Positions 23,348 to 32,055 of a DNA stretch of 48,501 nucleotides are shown here, piece after piece. How positions within the stretch are numbered: position 1 is the stretch's first letter; each line of letters starts with the position of its first letter. Origin of the DNA: Lachnospiraceae bacterium. Its GTDB lineage: Bacteria > Bacillota > Clostridia > Lachnospirales > Lachnospiraceae. The stretch spans positions 1 to 48,501 of the forward strand of contig JAIECJ010000222.1 in the NCBI GenBank assembly GCA_029068555.1. Direction: 5' to 3'. The notes under the pieces are model-generated. The model saw only the letters and a list, made by a program, of their open reading frames with translations. It made no database searches and was not told the origin of the DNA. The position numbers and the translations under genes were made by a program.

Positions 23348-24516
23348 GCTGCATCTTTTGAATACAATATTTTTAGTATAATCGGTGTTGAGATAGACGA
23401 CACAATAATCAGGAAGATTACGGATGTAAAATACACCGGGGTCAGCAGACCCGCGGTTAACCCTTTCTGCGCCACAATCAGGGCGACTTCTCCTCTTGTC
23501 ATCATACCGACGCCGATTTTTAGTGAATCTAATCCATTGAACTTACAGAGGCGCGCCATCAGCCCGCATCCGATAATCTTTGAGATCAGCCCGACTGCGA
23601 CAAACGCGATGGAAAAGAACAGAATACCCATATTCACACTTTCGACATTGGTTTTCAGACCGATGCTGGCAAAGAACACCGGACCAAACAGCATATAGGA
23701 GTTTGTGTCCATTTTTTCCGCTATATATCCGGAGTCCCTGATAGAACAGAGAATAATTCCAGCCACATACGCTCCGGTGATGTCAGCAATACCGAAATAT
23801 TTTTCTGCAATGTACGCCAGGGCAAAGCAAAGTGCAAGACCCAGAATTGGAATACGCCTTGTATGCGGGTATTTGTTATCCACATACTGAAAGATTTTAT
23901 AACAGATAAATCCGACCACGATGGCAAACACGAAAAACAGGACAGTGTTGACAAGCACAGTCGCAGGCTTGGATTCCGGATTCTTAAAGCCAATCACAAA
24001 GGTAAGTACGATAATGCCAATGATATCGTCAATGATTGCTGCGCTTAAGATGGTGGTTCCGACTTTACCTTTTAGTTTACCCATTTCTTTCAGCGATTCT
24101 ACTGTTATGCTCACAGAGGTTGCAGTCAGAATGGTACCCACAAAAACTGCCCTGTAGAATTCTTCCGATCCCCACGGTGCGACACCATAGAAGGCCATAT
24201 AAAGCAGTGCGCCGCACGCCAGCGGTATAAATACACCGGCACAGGCAATCAATGCGGCAATAGGTCCTGTTTTCATCAAATCCTTCAAGTCTGTTTCAAG
24301 CCCTGCAGAAAACATCAGCAGAACCACGCCAACCTCGGCAAGCTTTACCAGAAAATCGGATTGCTCTACCCAGCCTAGCATGCTGGGTCCAATCAAAAGT
24401 CCTGCAATAATTTCGCCAACTACCTGTGGCGCTTTACATTTTCTGGCTGCAATCCCGCACACCTTTGCAGCAACGAGTATAATAGCCAGATTTCTAAACA
24501 TGAAATACGATTCCAT
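23335..24516 (-). CDS. CPA2-family cation:proton antiporter
   Basis: 393 residues with about 12 membrane helices, in the Kef/NapA-type family that exchanges Na+ or K+ for H+. Visible hallmarks: APQVVGEIIAGLLIGPSML near the N-terminus, LLMFSAGLETDL, TATSVSITVESL in the unwound helix, and the adjacent Asp pair IIDDIIGIIV expected at the ion site of electrogenic members. A TrkA-N domain is absent, so it is the short form. Start is the ATG at 24516 preceded by AGAGGGGG; the longer frame to 24609 has no site. Promoter at 24646-24674 reads into it with a leader of about 124 bases. Confidence 0.93.
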   Translation of the reverse strand: MESYFMFRNLAIILVAAKVCGIAARKCKAPQVVGEIIAGLLIGPSMLGWVEQSDFLVKLAEVGVVLLMFSAGLETDLKDLMKTGPIAALIACAGVFIPLACGALLYMAFYGVAPWGSEEFYRAVFVGTILTATSVSITVESLKEMGKLKGKVGTTILSAAIIDDIIGIIVLTFVIGFKNPESKPATVLVNTVLFFVFAIVVGFICYKIFQYVDNKYPHTRRIPILGLALCFALAYIAEKYFGIADITGAYVAGIILCSIRDSGYIAEKMDTNSYMLFGPVFFASIGLKTNVESVNMGILFFSIAFVAVGLISKIIGCGLMARLCKFNGLDSLKIGVGMMTRGEVALIVAQKGLTAGLLTPVYFTSVIFLIIVSSISTPIILKILYSKDAASPT

Positions 24517-24645
24517 TTTATTCCCCCTCTTTCGTAATGTAATTTTCATCGTATTTCCGCAACGATTCAGAGCTGTGGAAACAACAGGCATTATGCCGCA
24601 CAGAATCATATCCGAAAAGTCACGTATTTTCCTTTTAACGTATAC

Positions 24646-24674
24646 ATTATAGCTTTTTGTATATATAAAATCAA
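24646..24674 (-). promoter_or_regulatory. promoter of the CPA2 antiporter
   Basis: On the minus strand: TTGATT, 17-base spacer, TATAAT. It begins just past the stop of the gamma-carbonic-anhydrase-like gene, so the antiporter can be expressed apart from it. Confidence 0.72.
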
Positions 24675-24684
24675 TATAGAATTT

Positions 24685-25149
24685 TTACATGTTCTTTATA
24701 AGCTCCAGATAATGTGCCGCATTTTTCTGGTTGGCTTTTGTCTCCTCTGTGGTGACTGCTCTGATAATCTTTGCGGGATTTCCAAAGGCGAGAGAATTGT
24801 CAGGAATCCGCATTTTTCCAGTGACAAGTGAGCCGGCGCCGACAATGCAGTTGCAGCCAATCACCGCGCCGCTCAAAATAATGCTGCCCATCCCAATGAC
24901 GGTGTTGTCTCCAATGGTGCACCCGTGGACAATGGCATTGTGCCCGATTGTGACACCCGTTCCGATTTGGACTGGAAAGCCCGCGTCCGTGTGGATGGTG
25001 GCGTTGTCCTGCACGTTGCTGTTGTCTCCGATTGTGATCGTATCGGTATCGCCTCGGACAACGGCATTGTACCAGATTCCCACGTTTTTGCCTGTTCGCA
25101 CATTGCCAATGACGTGTGCTCCTGGTGCGGTGAATAGATTATTCTGCAT
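24685..25149 (-). CDS. gamma-carbonic-anhydrase-like hexapeptide-repeat protein
   Basis: 154-residue left-handed beta-helix protein of the YrdA/Cam family. Hexapeptide repeats ([LIV]-G-x-x-x-x) run through about residues 10-120 (ITIGDNSNVQDNATIH, VTIGHNAIVHGCTIGDNTVIGMGSIIL). The three metal-ligand positions are met by His in ATIHTD and by the two His of IGHNAIVHG. A short C-terminal helix closes the repeat stack. ATG 25149 is chosen because AGGAGG lies 8 bases upstream; the frame to 25194 starts earlier without a site. Whether it hydrates CO2 or acts as an acyltransferase-like or other enzyme is open. Confidence 0.9.
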   Translation of the reverse strand: MQNNLFTAPGAHVIGNVRTGKNVGIWYNAVVRGDTDTITIGDNSNVQDNATIHTDAGFPVQIGTGVTIGHNAIVHGCTIGDNTVIGMGSIILSGAVIGCNCIVGAGSLVTGKMRIPDNSLAFGNPAKIIRAVTTEETKANQKNAAHYLELIKNM

Positions 25150-25247
25150 TTGACATCCTCCTGAATCAGCACTGTAAACAATTTTGTTCATCATACCACT
25201 TTCTGCGGTATCTTACAAGTGTATCGAATGGATTCCCCAATTTTCTC

Positions 25248-25276
25248 TTGTGGCGAAAAGCATATGACTGTATAAT
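25248..25276 (+). promoter_or_regulatory. promoter of the PRTase-TRSP gene
   Basis: TTGTGG, 17-base spacer, TATAAT, with a leader of about 134 bases. Divergent from the gamma-carbonic-anhydrase-like gene. Confidence 0.68.
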
Positions 25277-25416
25277 AAGAAGATAGAGACGCTCTCAATA
25301 AATCAATGAATTGGCGGGCGGCGGTTTGGGAAGGTGCCAGTGTGTGTTATGCCTGGGGGTCTGTTATAAGATAAGGGGAATGCACAACACGACATTGGAG
25401 AATATAGGAGATAATA

Positions 25417-26571
25417 ATGTATACAGAACAAAATTTAGTGCGAATTGCCAAGCGGGAGAATAACAATAAAAGAAAATATCTGGTTGTTAACAGGCTTCAG
25501 GGAAAACATATTCCAGTAAAACCCTGTGAGGCGCTCGCTATGTTTCGCGCACTGGCGGGCAAACTGCACAGTCCATACAAAGGGGAAACGCTGCTGGTAA
25601 TCGGTTTTGCGGAGACGGCGACGGCTATCGGTGCGGCAGTGGCGGCAGAGCTTGGCGCGGACTACATGCAGACGACCAGGGAACGTGTCCCTGATGCGGA
25701 ATACCTGTATTTTTCGGAGGAGCACAGCCATGCCGTCGAGCAGAAGCTTGTCAAAAATGACATTGACAGCGCAGTCAAAACAATTGACAGAATTCTCTTT
25801 GTGGAGGATGAGGTTACGACAGGAAAAACAATCCTGAACATAATAGATATTCTGAAAAAAAGGTATTCAGAAAACATAAAGTTTTCTGTTGCTTCCATAT
25901 TAAATGGGATGGATAAAGCGGCGCTGGACAAATATCAGAATTGTGGTATAGATCTTTTCTGGCTTGTAAAAACAGATCATGCCGCATATACGGAAATTGC
26001 AGATTCTTATAAAGGTGATGGGATTTATGTCGGGTGTAAGGGCGGTATGCTGTCCGACCCAAATCAATCAATGGACGGCATACAGAATATAAATTTGCCC
26101 GGCGTATTGAAAAAAATAAGGTACACTATAGCAGGCGAACGGATGGACACCAGGCGACTTGTCAATTCGGTGGAATATAACACGTTTTGTGCGAATTTGT
26201 ATCAGGATATAGCAAGCCAGGCAGATTTCGGCAGCGCGCAGAATATATTGGTACTTGGAACAGAGGAGTTTATGTACCCTGCACTTTATGTGGCGGAAGA
26301 ACTGGAAACACGGGGAAAAAGTGTCAGGTTCCACGCGACGACCAGAAGTCCGATTGCCGTGGGAACTGAGCAGGATTATCCGCTTCACACAAGGTATGAG
26401 CTGCGCAGCTTTTATGACAGCAGGCGCACTACATATATATATGACCTGCATAAATATGACGCAGTTGTCATTATTACGGATGCGCAGGGAGACACGGCGG
26501 CGGGAATGGAAACACTGTATCATGCCTTGGCAATAAGTGGAAATGAACGAATTTTTTTCTTTCAGCTGTAA
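25417..26571 (+). CDS. phosphoribosyltransferase-TRSP protein of the Ter-associated biosynthetic module
   Basis: 384 residues. The N-terminal part (about 25-205) is an orotate-PRTase-like domain: an ETATAIGAAVA helix and the PRPP loop RILFVEDEVTTGKTILNII (about 127-145). The C-terminal part (about 245-384) matches the TRSP domain: ILVLGTEEFMYPALYVAEEL, VRFHATTRSPI, and an IITDAQGDTAAGMETLYHAL segment. This pairing is typical of genes in tellurium-resistance loci, with the StiP, ATP-grasp and aldolase genes; those are at 45.2-48.3 kb here. It is predicted to build or modify a nucleoside-like compound (family proposal). AGGAG precedes the ATG with 8-base spacing. The next gene starts 82 bases later. 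Confidence 0.85.
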   Translation: MYTEQNLVRIAKRENNNKRKYLVVNRLQGKHIPVKPCEALAMFRALAGKLHSPYKGETLLVIGFAETATAIGAAVAAELGADYMQTTRERVPDAEYLYFSEEHSHAVEQKLVKNDIDSAVKTIDRILFVEDEVTTGKTILNIIDILKKRYSENIKFSVASILNGMDKAALDKYQNCGIDLFWLVKTDHAAYTEIADSYKGDGIYVGCKGGMLSDPNQSMDGIQNINLPGVLKKIRYTIAGERMDTRRLVNSVEYNTFCANLYQDIASQADFGSAQNILVLGTEEFMYPALYVAEELETRGKSVRFHATTRSPIAVGTEQDYPLHTRYELRSFYDSRRTTYIYDLHKYDAVVIITDAQGDTAAGMETLYHALAISGNERIFFFQL

Positions 26572-26653
26572 CAAAAAACGGGGAGCTGAAAGAAAGCAAT
26601 TTTTGAAGAATGAGCGAAATAATTGGAAAGATGCGCAGGGGAGGTTCTATAAA

Positions 26654-27082
26654 ATGAATACTATAGTAAACTTTTATGAGAAAGCGGAGGATAAACTTTT
26701 ACAATTTGCTGTAATTATCGCGAAAACAGGGAATAAATATGTTTTTTGCAAGCATAGATCCAGAAGCACACTTGAAGTGCCAGGTGGTCACAGAGAGCCA
26801 GGCGAGGGGATACTGAAAACGGCAAAGCGGGAACTGTATGAGGAGACAGGGGCAGTTGATTTTGACATTCAGCCAATCTGTGTCTACTCAGTCATAGCGG
26901 AGGGCAATTACAACGGTGAGGAGACGTTTGGAATGCTTTATTTTGCCGAAATCAGGGCGTTTGAACCAGAACTGCACAGTGAGATAGAAAAAATTGTCAT
27001 CACAGAGAAGATGCCTGCGCACTGGACATATCCTGAGATACAGCCGAAACTGATGGTGGAGGCTGAAAGAAGAGGATTTTAA
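26654..27082 (+). CDS. NUDIX hydrolase
   Basis: 142-residue NUDIX pyrophosphohydrolase. The Nudix box is complete: GGHREPGEGILKTAKRELYE then ETGAV (about 50-75), with catalytic Glu pair in REL-EE. Substrate cannot be told; the MutT/nucleotide or sugar-nucleotide range is possible. ATG 26654 is preferred because AGGGGAGG lies 9 bases upstream; the longer frame from 26537 overlaps the PRTase gene and has no site. Adjacent to the PRTase-TRSP gene, it might clean up nucleotide by-products of that pathway (inference). Confidence 0.88.
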   Translation: MNTIVNFYEKAEDKLLQFAVIIAKTGNKYVFCKHRSRSTLEVPGGHREPGEGILKTAKRELYEETGAVDFDIQPICVYSVIAEGNYNGEETFGMLYFAEIRAFEPELHSEIEKIVITEKMPAHWTYPEIQPKLMVEAERRGF

Positions 27083-27109
27083 GCGTATTGAGGAAAGGGC
27101 GGGATAAAT

Positions 27110-29320
27110 ATGAAAGAAAAGTTAGACAGAACATTGGGGATGTATTCTGCACTAATGATTAGTATAGGGACAATGATTGGATCTGCCATATTTGTTTTGG
27201 CAGGCACTAGTTACGCGACAGCGGGACCAGGCGCATCACTGGCGATTTTTCTGGCAGGTATTGCCGCTGTGTTCACAGGGCTGTCTTTTGCGGAACTTGT
27301 GACAGTCATACCAAAGGCAGGAGGCGGCTATGTCTATGTGAAAGAGGCCACAGGCAATAACATTATCGGGTTTATTTGTGGATGGGGCTTCTGGCTCGGA
27401 TATGCCATGTCGTGCGGACTGTTTGCGCTGGGATTCGGAAATTTTATCAACTATATTTTTCCGTTTATCCCACAGATGGCGGCAGCCTATCTGCTTGTCG
27501 TCTACGTCATGTTTACAAATATAAAGGGGACAAAAAGCTCTGGTACGTTGCAGAATGTCATTACTACTGTTTTGATAGCGCTGCTGGCGCTTTATGTCAT
27601 TGCAGGTATTTTTCATCTGGATATGGAGAATCAGAAACCGTATACCCCGCAGGGGATGTCGGGTGTATTTAACGCGATGGGATTTCTGTACATGACTTAT
27701 ATCGGATATGGTTTGATAACGACGGCAAGCGAGGAAGTCATCGATCCGGAAAAGACGATTCCGAAAGCGATTCTAATATCCATTGCGGCAGTGATTGTGA
27801 TAAAGACTTCCGTGTTTTTCATTGGATGTGGGATTATTCCGTGGCAGCAGCTTGTTCCGGAAGTCACCAGCACGCCCATGATTGACACGGCAGCTTACAT
27901 GGGAGGGGCAGTAGGCGGATATTTGTTTGCCTTTGCCGGTATACTGGCAACGCTTTCGTCAATTAACACAGCGGTCATGGCATCTTCGCGGACGTCCTTT
28001 GCAATGGCGAGGGATCAGCGCCTGCCAAGCCTGTTCAAGGCAATCAACAGGACAACGAAGACACCGGTTTTTTCTATTGTCGTCTCATCTGTGATTGTTT
28101 TTATTGCAGTGACGATCAGGGATTTGGAGCATATTTCAACTGTGACAAGCATTTTTTCGCTGACAGGTTATAGTCTCGTCAATGTGGCGCTAATCATCTT
28201 TCGGCAGAAAAAGCCGGAACTGGAACGGAAGTTCCGCGTTCCTTTTTATCCGGTAACACCAATACTTGGAATTGGTATGAATCTTTTCCTGATTTGTAAT
28301 CTTGCCATCTCTGACCGACCCGCGTTGATAATAGCAGTTTCTGTGATTGGAGCTGGAATTATTTATTATTATCTTATTATGCCGAAGCTCAAGTATGCGT
28401 CCAAGGGAATATCCATTGTTGATGTGCCTGAAATTAAGGAGCACAGGAAAGACAACAGAAAGAATGAAATTGTTATACCAGTATCGAATCCGAAGACAGC
28501 GGATGGCCTGTTGAATTTTGGCAGAAAGATTGCCCTTTCGGAGGAAAGTACAACTGTAGTTCCGGTGAAGGTGAATGTCTTTCCGGATAATCTTCTGACG
28601 ATTGCAGACTATGATACAATGATGCAGTCGATGGGGGTACAGGATATTGTTGTCCAGAAGCTGAAAGCATATGAGGTGGAATCCTGTATGAAACCGGTGC
28701 TGATTAACTCAAGGGATGCGTTCCATGCTATTATGTCTGTGGTAAAAAAGGAGAAAAATCCGCTTGTGATTATGGGATGGCATGGCTCGGGTCTGGCAAA
28801 ATACATGCATGGAAATATTACATACCGGATGCTTCAGGAGGCTCCTGCGGATGTCGGCGTCCTGCGGATGCAGAAGCAGGATATGGAATTTGAAAATATT
28901 TTGTTCCCGTATGGCGGCGGAAAATATTCGAAAATGACGGCAAAAGTTGTCAACCGTATAGCAAATGCTTACGGCGCAAAGATTACGCTTCTGAATGTGG
29001 TGGATCATGAGGAGGATGTAGAGAGTACGAGGGAATATCTGAACAAATCGGCGGCAAAATTTGACCAGCCTACGGAAATAAAGGTGTGCAGCGGTGATTT
29101 GATTGAGAAGGTGGTGGAGTTTTCAGGACAGTATGACCTTATTATTATGGGGGCTTCCCTGGATTGGGGAATCCAGGAAGTTGTTACCGGATTTCGGACA
29201 GATAAAATCATGGAGCAGGCGAAGTGTTCGGTTCTGATTATAAAAAGCTATGACATTTTTTTACAGAAGAAGCGCGTGAGAGGTTTTCTTCACAGGACAA
29301 GAAATGCCATACATCAATAA
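27110..29320 (+). CDS. APC-superfamily amino-acid permease with C-terminal USP-like domain
   Basis: 736 residues. The first about 425 form a 12-helix APC transporter: the unwound-helix motif IGTMIGSAIFVLAG at about 18-31, AELVTVIPKAGGGYVYVKEA (about 60-80), and a conserved EEVIDPEKTIPKAI segment. The cytoplasmic part (about 440-736) has two alpha/beta segments of universal-stress-protein type: NPLVIMGWHGSGLAKYM and, near the end, DLIIMGASLDWGIQEVVTG with CSVLIIK. Such tails bind ATP or respond to nucleotides and are thought to gate transport in this subfamily. Substrate unknown. It follows the NUDIX gene by 27 bases and ends at a bidirectional terminator. Confidence 0.93.
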   Translation: MKEKLDRTLGMYSALMISIGTMIGSAIFVLAGTSYATAGPGASLAIFLAGIAAVFTGLSFAELVTVIPKAGGGYVYVKEATGNNIIGFICGWGFWLGYAMSCGLFALGFGNFINYIFPFIPQMAAAYLLVVYVMFTNIKGTKSSGTLQNVITTVLIALLALYVIAGIFHLDMENQKPYTPQGMSGVFNAMGFLYMTYIGYGLITTASEEVIDPEKTIPKAILISIAAVIVIKTSVFFIGCGIIPWQQLVPEVTSTPMIDTAAYMGGAVGGYLFAFAGILATLSSINTAVMASSRTSFAMARDQRLPSLFKAINRTTKTPVFSIVVSSVIVFIAVTIRDLEHISTVTSIFSLTGYSLVNVALIIFRQKKPELERKFRVPFYPVTPILGIGMNLFLICNLAISDRPALIIAVSVIGAGIIYYYLIMPKLKYASKGISIVDVPEIKEHRKDNRKNEIVIPVSNPKTADGLLNFGRKIALSEESTTVVPVKVNVFPDNLLTIADYDTMMQSMGVQDIVVQKLKAYEVESCMKPVLINSRDAFHAIMSVVKKEKNPLVIMGWHGSGLAKYMHGNITYRMLQEAPADVGVLRMQKQDMEFENILFPYGGGKYSKMTAKVVNRIANAYGAKITLLNVVDHEEDVESTREYLNKSAAKFDQPTEIKVCSGDLIEKVVEFSGQYDLIIMGASLDWGIQEVVTGFRTDKIMEQAKCSVLIIKSYDIFLQKKRVRGFLHRTRNAIHQ

Positions 29321-29366
29321 TTATGCGAAACGAATAAAATGTGTCGTTTATGATATATTGCAATAT

Positions 29367-29415
29367 AAAAGAAGCTAGGACGTGTTTGGAATACAACCAC
29401 GCCCTAGCTTCTTTT
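29367..29415. terminator. bidirectional terminator between permease and XRE gene
   Basis: AAAAGAAGCTAGGACGTG pairs with its near-exact complement CACGCCCTAGCTTCTTTT across a 13-base loop. A-run before and T-run after let it act on both strands. The stop codon and last residues of the minus-strand XRE gene are in the stem. Confidence 0.88.
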
Positions 29416-29637
29416 ATCATCTGGATGGAAAACCAGTAAATCCTGTATCTCGCAATTTAGCGCGGTACACAGCTTGCACAGGACGGCTACATCCAATCTT
29501 GTGACGGTGTTTGTGCAGTAATTGTCAATCTGTTTCCAGTTCATCTCAGCCTTATGGGACAATTTATTTTTGTTTAATCCTCGTTTCTCCATCAACTCGT
29601 CCAATTTAATTTCTATATGACCAAATCCTTCTTCCAT
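29404..29637 (-). CDS. small XRE-family transcriptional regulator
   Basis: 77-residue single-domain helix-turn-helix protein. The HTH is LDELMEKRGLNKNKLSHKAEMNWKQIDNYC-like (about 12-42), followed by a CKLCTALNCEIQDLLVF segment, as in the YozG-type XRE regulators of Firmicutes. GGAGG precedes the ATG with 8-base spacing. It has its own promoter (29685-29713, minus strand) and faces away from the gene at 29983, which it may control. Its last codons lie inside the terminator stem. Confidence 0.9.
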   Translation of the reverse strand: MEEGFGHIEIKLDELMEKRGLNKNKLSHKAEMNWKQIDNYCTNTVTRLDVAVLCKLCTALNCEIQDLLVFHPDDKRS

Positions 29638-29684
29638 TGCAATTTCCTCCCTGAATAGACTACGTATTTGTTATTTCTGACTTT

Positions 29685-29713
29685 ATTCTAGCAAATTTTC
29701 CATAAAATGACAA
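29685..29713 (-). promoter_or_regulatory. promoter of the XRE regulator
   Basis: Minus strand: TTGTCA, 17-base spacer, TAGAAT, about 50 bases before the start codon. A near-perfect housekeeping promoter. Confidence 0.75.
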
Positions 29714-29847
29714 CAACAAAATTTGCAAAAATGTAATACAAATGCCGTCAAATGGCATTTTTGGTAATATAGATTGTTTTGGCATGCTGGCAGGTCGATT
29801 TATGTCGAAATGTGTAAATCGGTTTTTCTTGTTTTTTTGTATATAAC

Positions 29848-29875
29848 TTGATATAGTGTAGTAAGAAACTATAAT
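29848..29875 (+). promoter_or_regulatory. promoter upstream of the gene at 29983
   Basis: TTGATA, 16-base spacer, TATAAT. A family A fragment begins 12 bases after it, so the leader of the transcript starts with repeat sequence. The rest of 29714-29847 contains a hairpin (AATGCCGTCAAATGGCATT, about 29741-29759) and AT-rich sequence only. Confidence 0.7.
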
Positions 29876-29886
29876 TAGTCATATAT

Positions 29887-29943
29887 TAGTGCGTGTTTGA
29901 TAAATGCTTTCTGCCAGATGTGCGTCACAGTTTGTGGGGGATT
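29887..29943 (+). repeat. family A repeat, left end only (A7)
   Basis: TAGTGCGTGTTTGATAAATG through GTGCGTCACAGTTTGTGGG matches the family A left arm for about 57 bp, then stops. No right end nearby. Confidence 0.82.
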
Positions 29944-29982
29944 CAATAAATGGAAGGAAGTTTTTTACGAAAGGAGATAAAA

Positions 29983-30210
29983 ATGGAGCTGAATTACTTT
30001 AAGGATAAAATGTTTGAGCTGCTAAATGATGCGGATAACATGGCAATCAGGGATATCGAAGTAAATGACAGGAAGAATCAATTCAGGGTTGAGTTAGCGG
30101 ACGGCAGTGTCTTTGCACTGGAGTGCAGCCAGCTTAAGTCATCCCCAAAAATGAATGTTGGAATAGGCAGAATGCGAATCTGCTGGATGATGGGCGGAGA
30201 TAAAAGATAA
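29983..30210 (+). CDS. hypothetical small protein, 75 residues
   Basis: Not recognised. Small soluble protein with a helical N-terminus (FKDKMFELLNDAD) followed by strands (FRVELADGSVFALECSQL). ATG 29983 follows AAAGGAG with 7-base spacing; the frame could be extended to 29950 but without a site. It precedes the chromate transporter genes by 81 bases and may be part of their transcript. Confidence 0.65.
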   Translation: MELNYFKDKMFELLNDADNMAIRDIEVNDRKNQFRVELADGSVFALECSQLKSSPKMNVGIGRMRICWMMGGDKR

Positions 30211-30291
30211 TATACAAGTCGGGCGCATACATAAATTTATGAGGATTCCACATACTAAAAAGAAACTGGATGGTTTGAAAATGGAGGAATC

Positions 30292-30861
30292 ATGAAAAAA
30301 GATTACAGTAAATTATGGACATTATTCCGCTCTATGTTTGTTTTGAGCGCCTGCACTTTTGGCGGCGGTTTTGTCATTGTATCTCTGATGAAGAAGAAAT
30401 ACGTCGAGGAGCTTGCGTGGCTTGAGGAGGATGAGATGCTGGATGTGACAGCGATAACGCAGTCTGCACCCGGACCGCTTCCTGTCAACGCCTCTGTAAT
30501 TATCGGTTATCGGATAGCAGGGATTGTCGGTTCCCTGACAGCAATACTAGGAACAATTCTTCCCCCTATGGTTATCATTTCAATTATATCATTATTCTAT
30601 GATCAATTCCGTACAAATCCGTATATTGCTACAGCGCTGCAGGTTATGAGGGCAGGTGTTGCGGCAGTTATTTTTGATGTGGTGATTAATCTGGCGGTAA
30701 ACGTCATAAAGACAAAGAGAATTTTATATATAGCGATGATGGTGATTGCTTTTGTGGCGACATATCTGCTGGATGCGAGTGCAATGATTATAATTTTTGC
30801 ATGCCTTGGAATCGGAATAGCGGATTTAATTGTCACACTCAGGAAAGGAAAGGTGTCATAA
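30292..30861 (+). CDS. chromate transporter, first half-size subunit
   Basis: 189-residue CHR-family membrane protein, about 6 helices. Signatures of the short chromate-transporter unit: CTFGGGFVIVSLMKKKYVEE (about 20-40) and TAITQSAPGPLPVNASVIIGYRIAG (about 59-83). The family exports chromate or related oxyanions, in exchange for other anions; two half-size genes make the functional unit equal to the single long ChrA chain. Stop and the next ATG are directly adjacent (30861/30862), so both are one operon. Substrate in an anaerobe may not be chromate. Confidence 0.9.
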   Translation: MKKDYSKLWTLFRSMFVLSACTFGGGFVIVSLMKKKYVEELAWLEEDEMLDVTAITQSAPGPLPVNASVIIGYRIAGIVGSLTAILGTILPPMVIISIISLFYDQFRTNPYIATALQVMRAGVAAVIFDVVINLAVNVIKTKRILYIAMMVIAFVATYLLDASAMIIIFACLGIGIADLIVTLRKGKVS

Positions 30862-31437
30862 ATGCTGTTAATAAAATTATTTTTTGCTTTTATTCAGGTC
30901 GGACTGTTCAGTGTGGGAGGCGGATATGCCGCAATTCCGCTGATTCAGGAACAGATTGTGAACATCCATGGTCTGATGACCATGGAGGAGTTTTCCGATT
31001 TAATCACTGTGGCGGAGATGACACCGGGTCCTATTTCTATCAATTCCGCAACATTTGTGGGTATGCGGATTGCCGGAATCCCCGGGGTGCTCATCTGCAC
31101 TGTAGGATGCATTATTCCGTCCTTTATTATCTGTCTTATATTGGCGCATTTTTATTACAAGTACCGCACTGTCAGCGGTGTGCAGGTTGTCCTGGGTTCC
31201 CTGCGCCCAGCGGTCGTGGCACTGATTGCTTCGGCAGGTGCCTCTATTTTAATGCTGGGTTTGTTTCAGGCGGAGCTGCCGGATATCGTTCTGCGCGATA
31301 TCCGGATTGTCGAGCTGGTTATATTTGCAGCGGCGCTTGTCATATTGAGAAAGTTTAAAGTAAGTGCAATAACAATTATTTTCGGAAGTGGCGTCGTCGG
31401 CACACTCATCTACACGCTGATGGGAGCTGTCGCATAA
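30862..31437 (+). CDS. chromate transporter, second half-size subunit
   Basis: 191 residues, about 6 helices, same family as its upstream neighbour and with the parallel motifs FSVGGGYAAIPLIQEQIV (about 14-31) and TVAEMTPGPISINSATFVGMRIAGIPG (about 49-75). Its ATG directly follows the previous TAA; AAAGGAAAGG gives the ribosome binding site inside the first gene. The two halves likely insert with opposite topology, forming one transporter (family knowledge). A block of three repeats follows. Confidence 0.9.
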   Translation: MLLIKLFFAFIQVGLFSVGGGYAAIPLIQEQIVNIHGLMTMEEFSDLITVAEMTPGPISINSATFVGMRIAGIPGVLICTVGCIIPSFIICLILAHFYYKYRTVSGVQVVLGSLRPAVVALIASAGASILMLGLFQAELPDIVLRDIRIVELVIFAAALVILRKFKVSAITIIFGSGVVGTLIYTLMGAVA

Positions 31438-31494
31438 AATTGCATAGTGCTTAAATACAAAGGGCATGCATAAAAATGCGCGAAATTCTTATAC

Positions 31495-31679
31495 TAGAGT
31501 GTGTTCGAAAAATGCTTTCTGCCAGATGTGCGTCACAATTTGTGGGAGATTTGTGCCAAATGAAGGGCGCATAGCGGGCTATGTAACCTGAATTTCGTGC
31601 AAATATCACGCAAAGTGGTGAATACGACGCATACGCGTCGTTATATAGATGGCAGGAATGATTTTTCAAACACGCTCTA
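31495..31679 (+). repeat. family A foldback repeat, full copy (A8)
   Basis: 185 bp. Termini TAGAGTGTGTTCGAAAAATG and ...TTTTTCAAACACGCTCTA. The middle has the alternative apical hairpin CATAGCGGGCTATG and the near-palindrome around ACGCATACGCGTCG. Ends in the TA shared with the family D element. Confidence 0.94.
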
Positions 31680-31841
31680 GTGCTCCAGCCAGAAAGAAAT
31701 TAGAATTGTGGGCTGCATGGTTCGTGCCAGTGCTAGATGAAATTTCGACGGCGATGCGGTGGCATTGTCTAGAAATTTTAACGACGCAATGGCGCGGAAC
31801 AGGCGGCTCACGAGGCTAATTTCTAACTGGCTGGAGTACTA
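31678..31841. repeat. family D foldback repeat (single copy)
   Basis: 164-bp element whose halves are inverted repeats: TAGTGCTCCAGCCAG and AAATTAG on the left match AGTACTCCAGCCAG and AAATTAG read from the right end on the other strand, with partial pairing continuing inward. It starts at the last TA of A8 and ends with the first TA of C2. It has no coding frame. No second copy in the window. Confidence 0.82.
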
Positions 31842-32004
31842 GTACAGTGAATATTAAGTAATTGGCAGTTTGACTTGCCGATTTTCCTGATAGCACTACT
31901 CCCCAAGCCTCGACGACGCCACCGCTGCGCCTGCGTTTGTGAAGCAGCACGCTCAGAAAAATATTCTGTGTCAAACTATCCAAAGCTTAATAGTTACTGT
32001 ACTA
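31840..32004 (+). repeat. family C foldback repeat, full copy (C2)
   Basis: 165 bp, same length as C1 and about nine-tenths identical by eye. The right arm has two changes (TTAATAGTTACTGTACTA) so its terminal pairing is weaker. Ends 51 bases before the oxidoreductase start codon; no strong promoter is obvious in the remaining 51 bases. Confidence 0.93.
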
Positions 32005-32055
32005 AAAATACCTAAATGAGAAGTTGGACATGTTAATCAAAAAAAGGGGGCAGCC

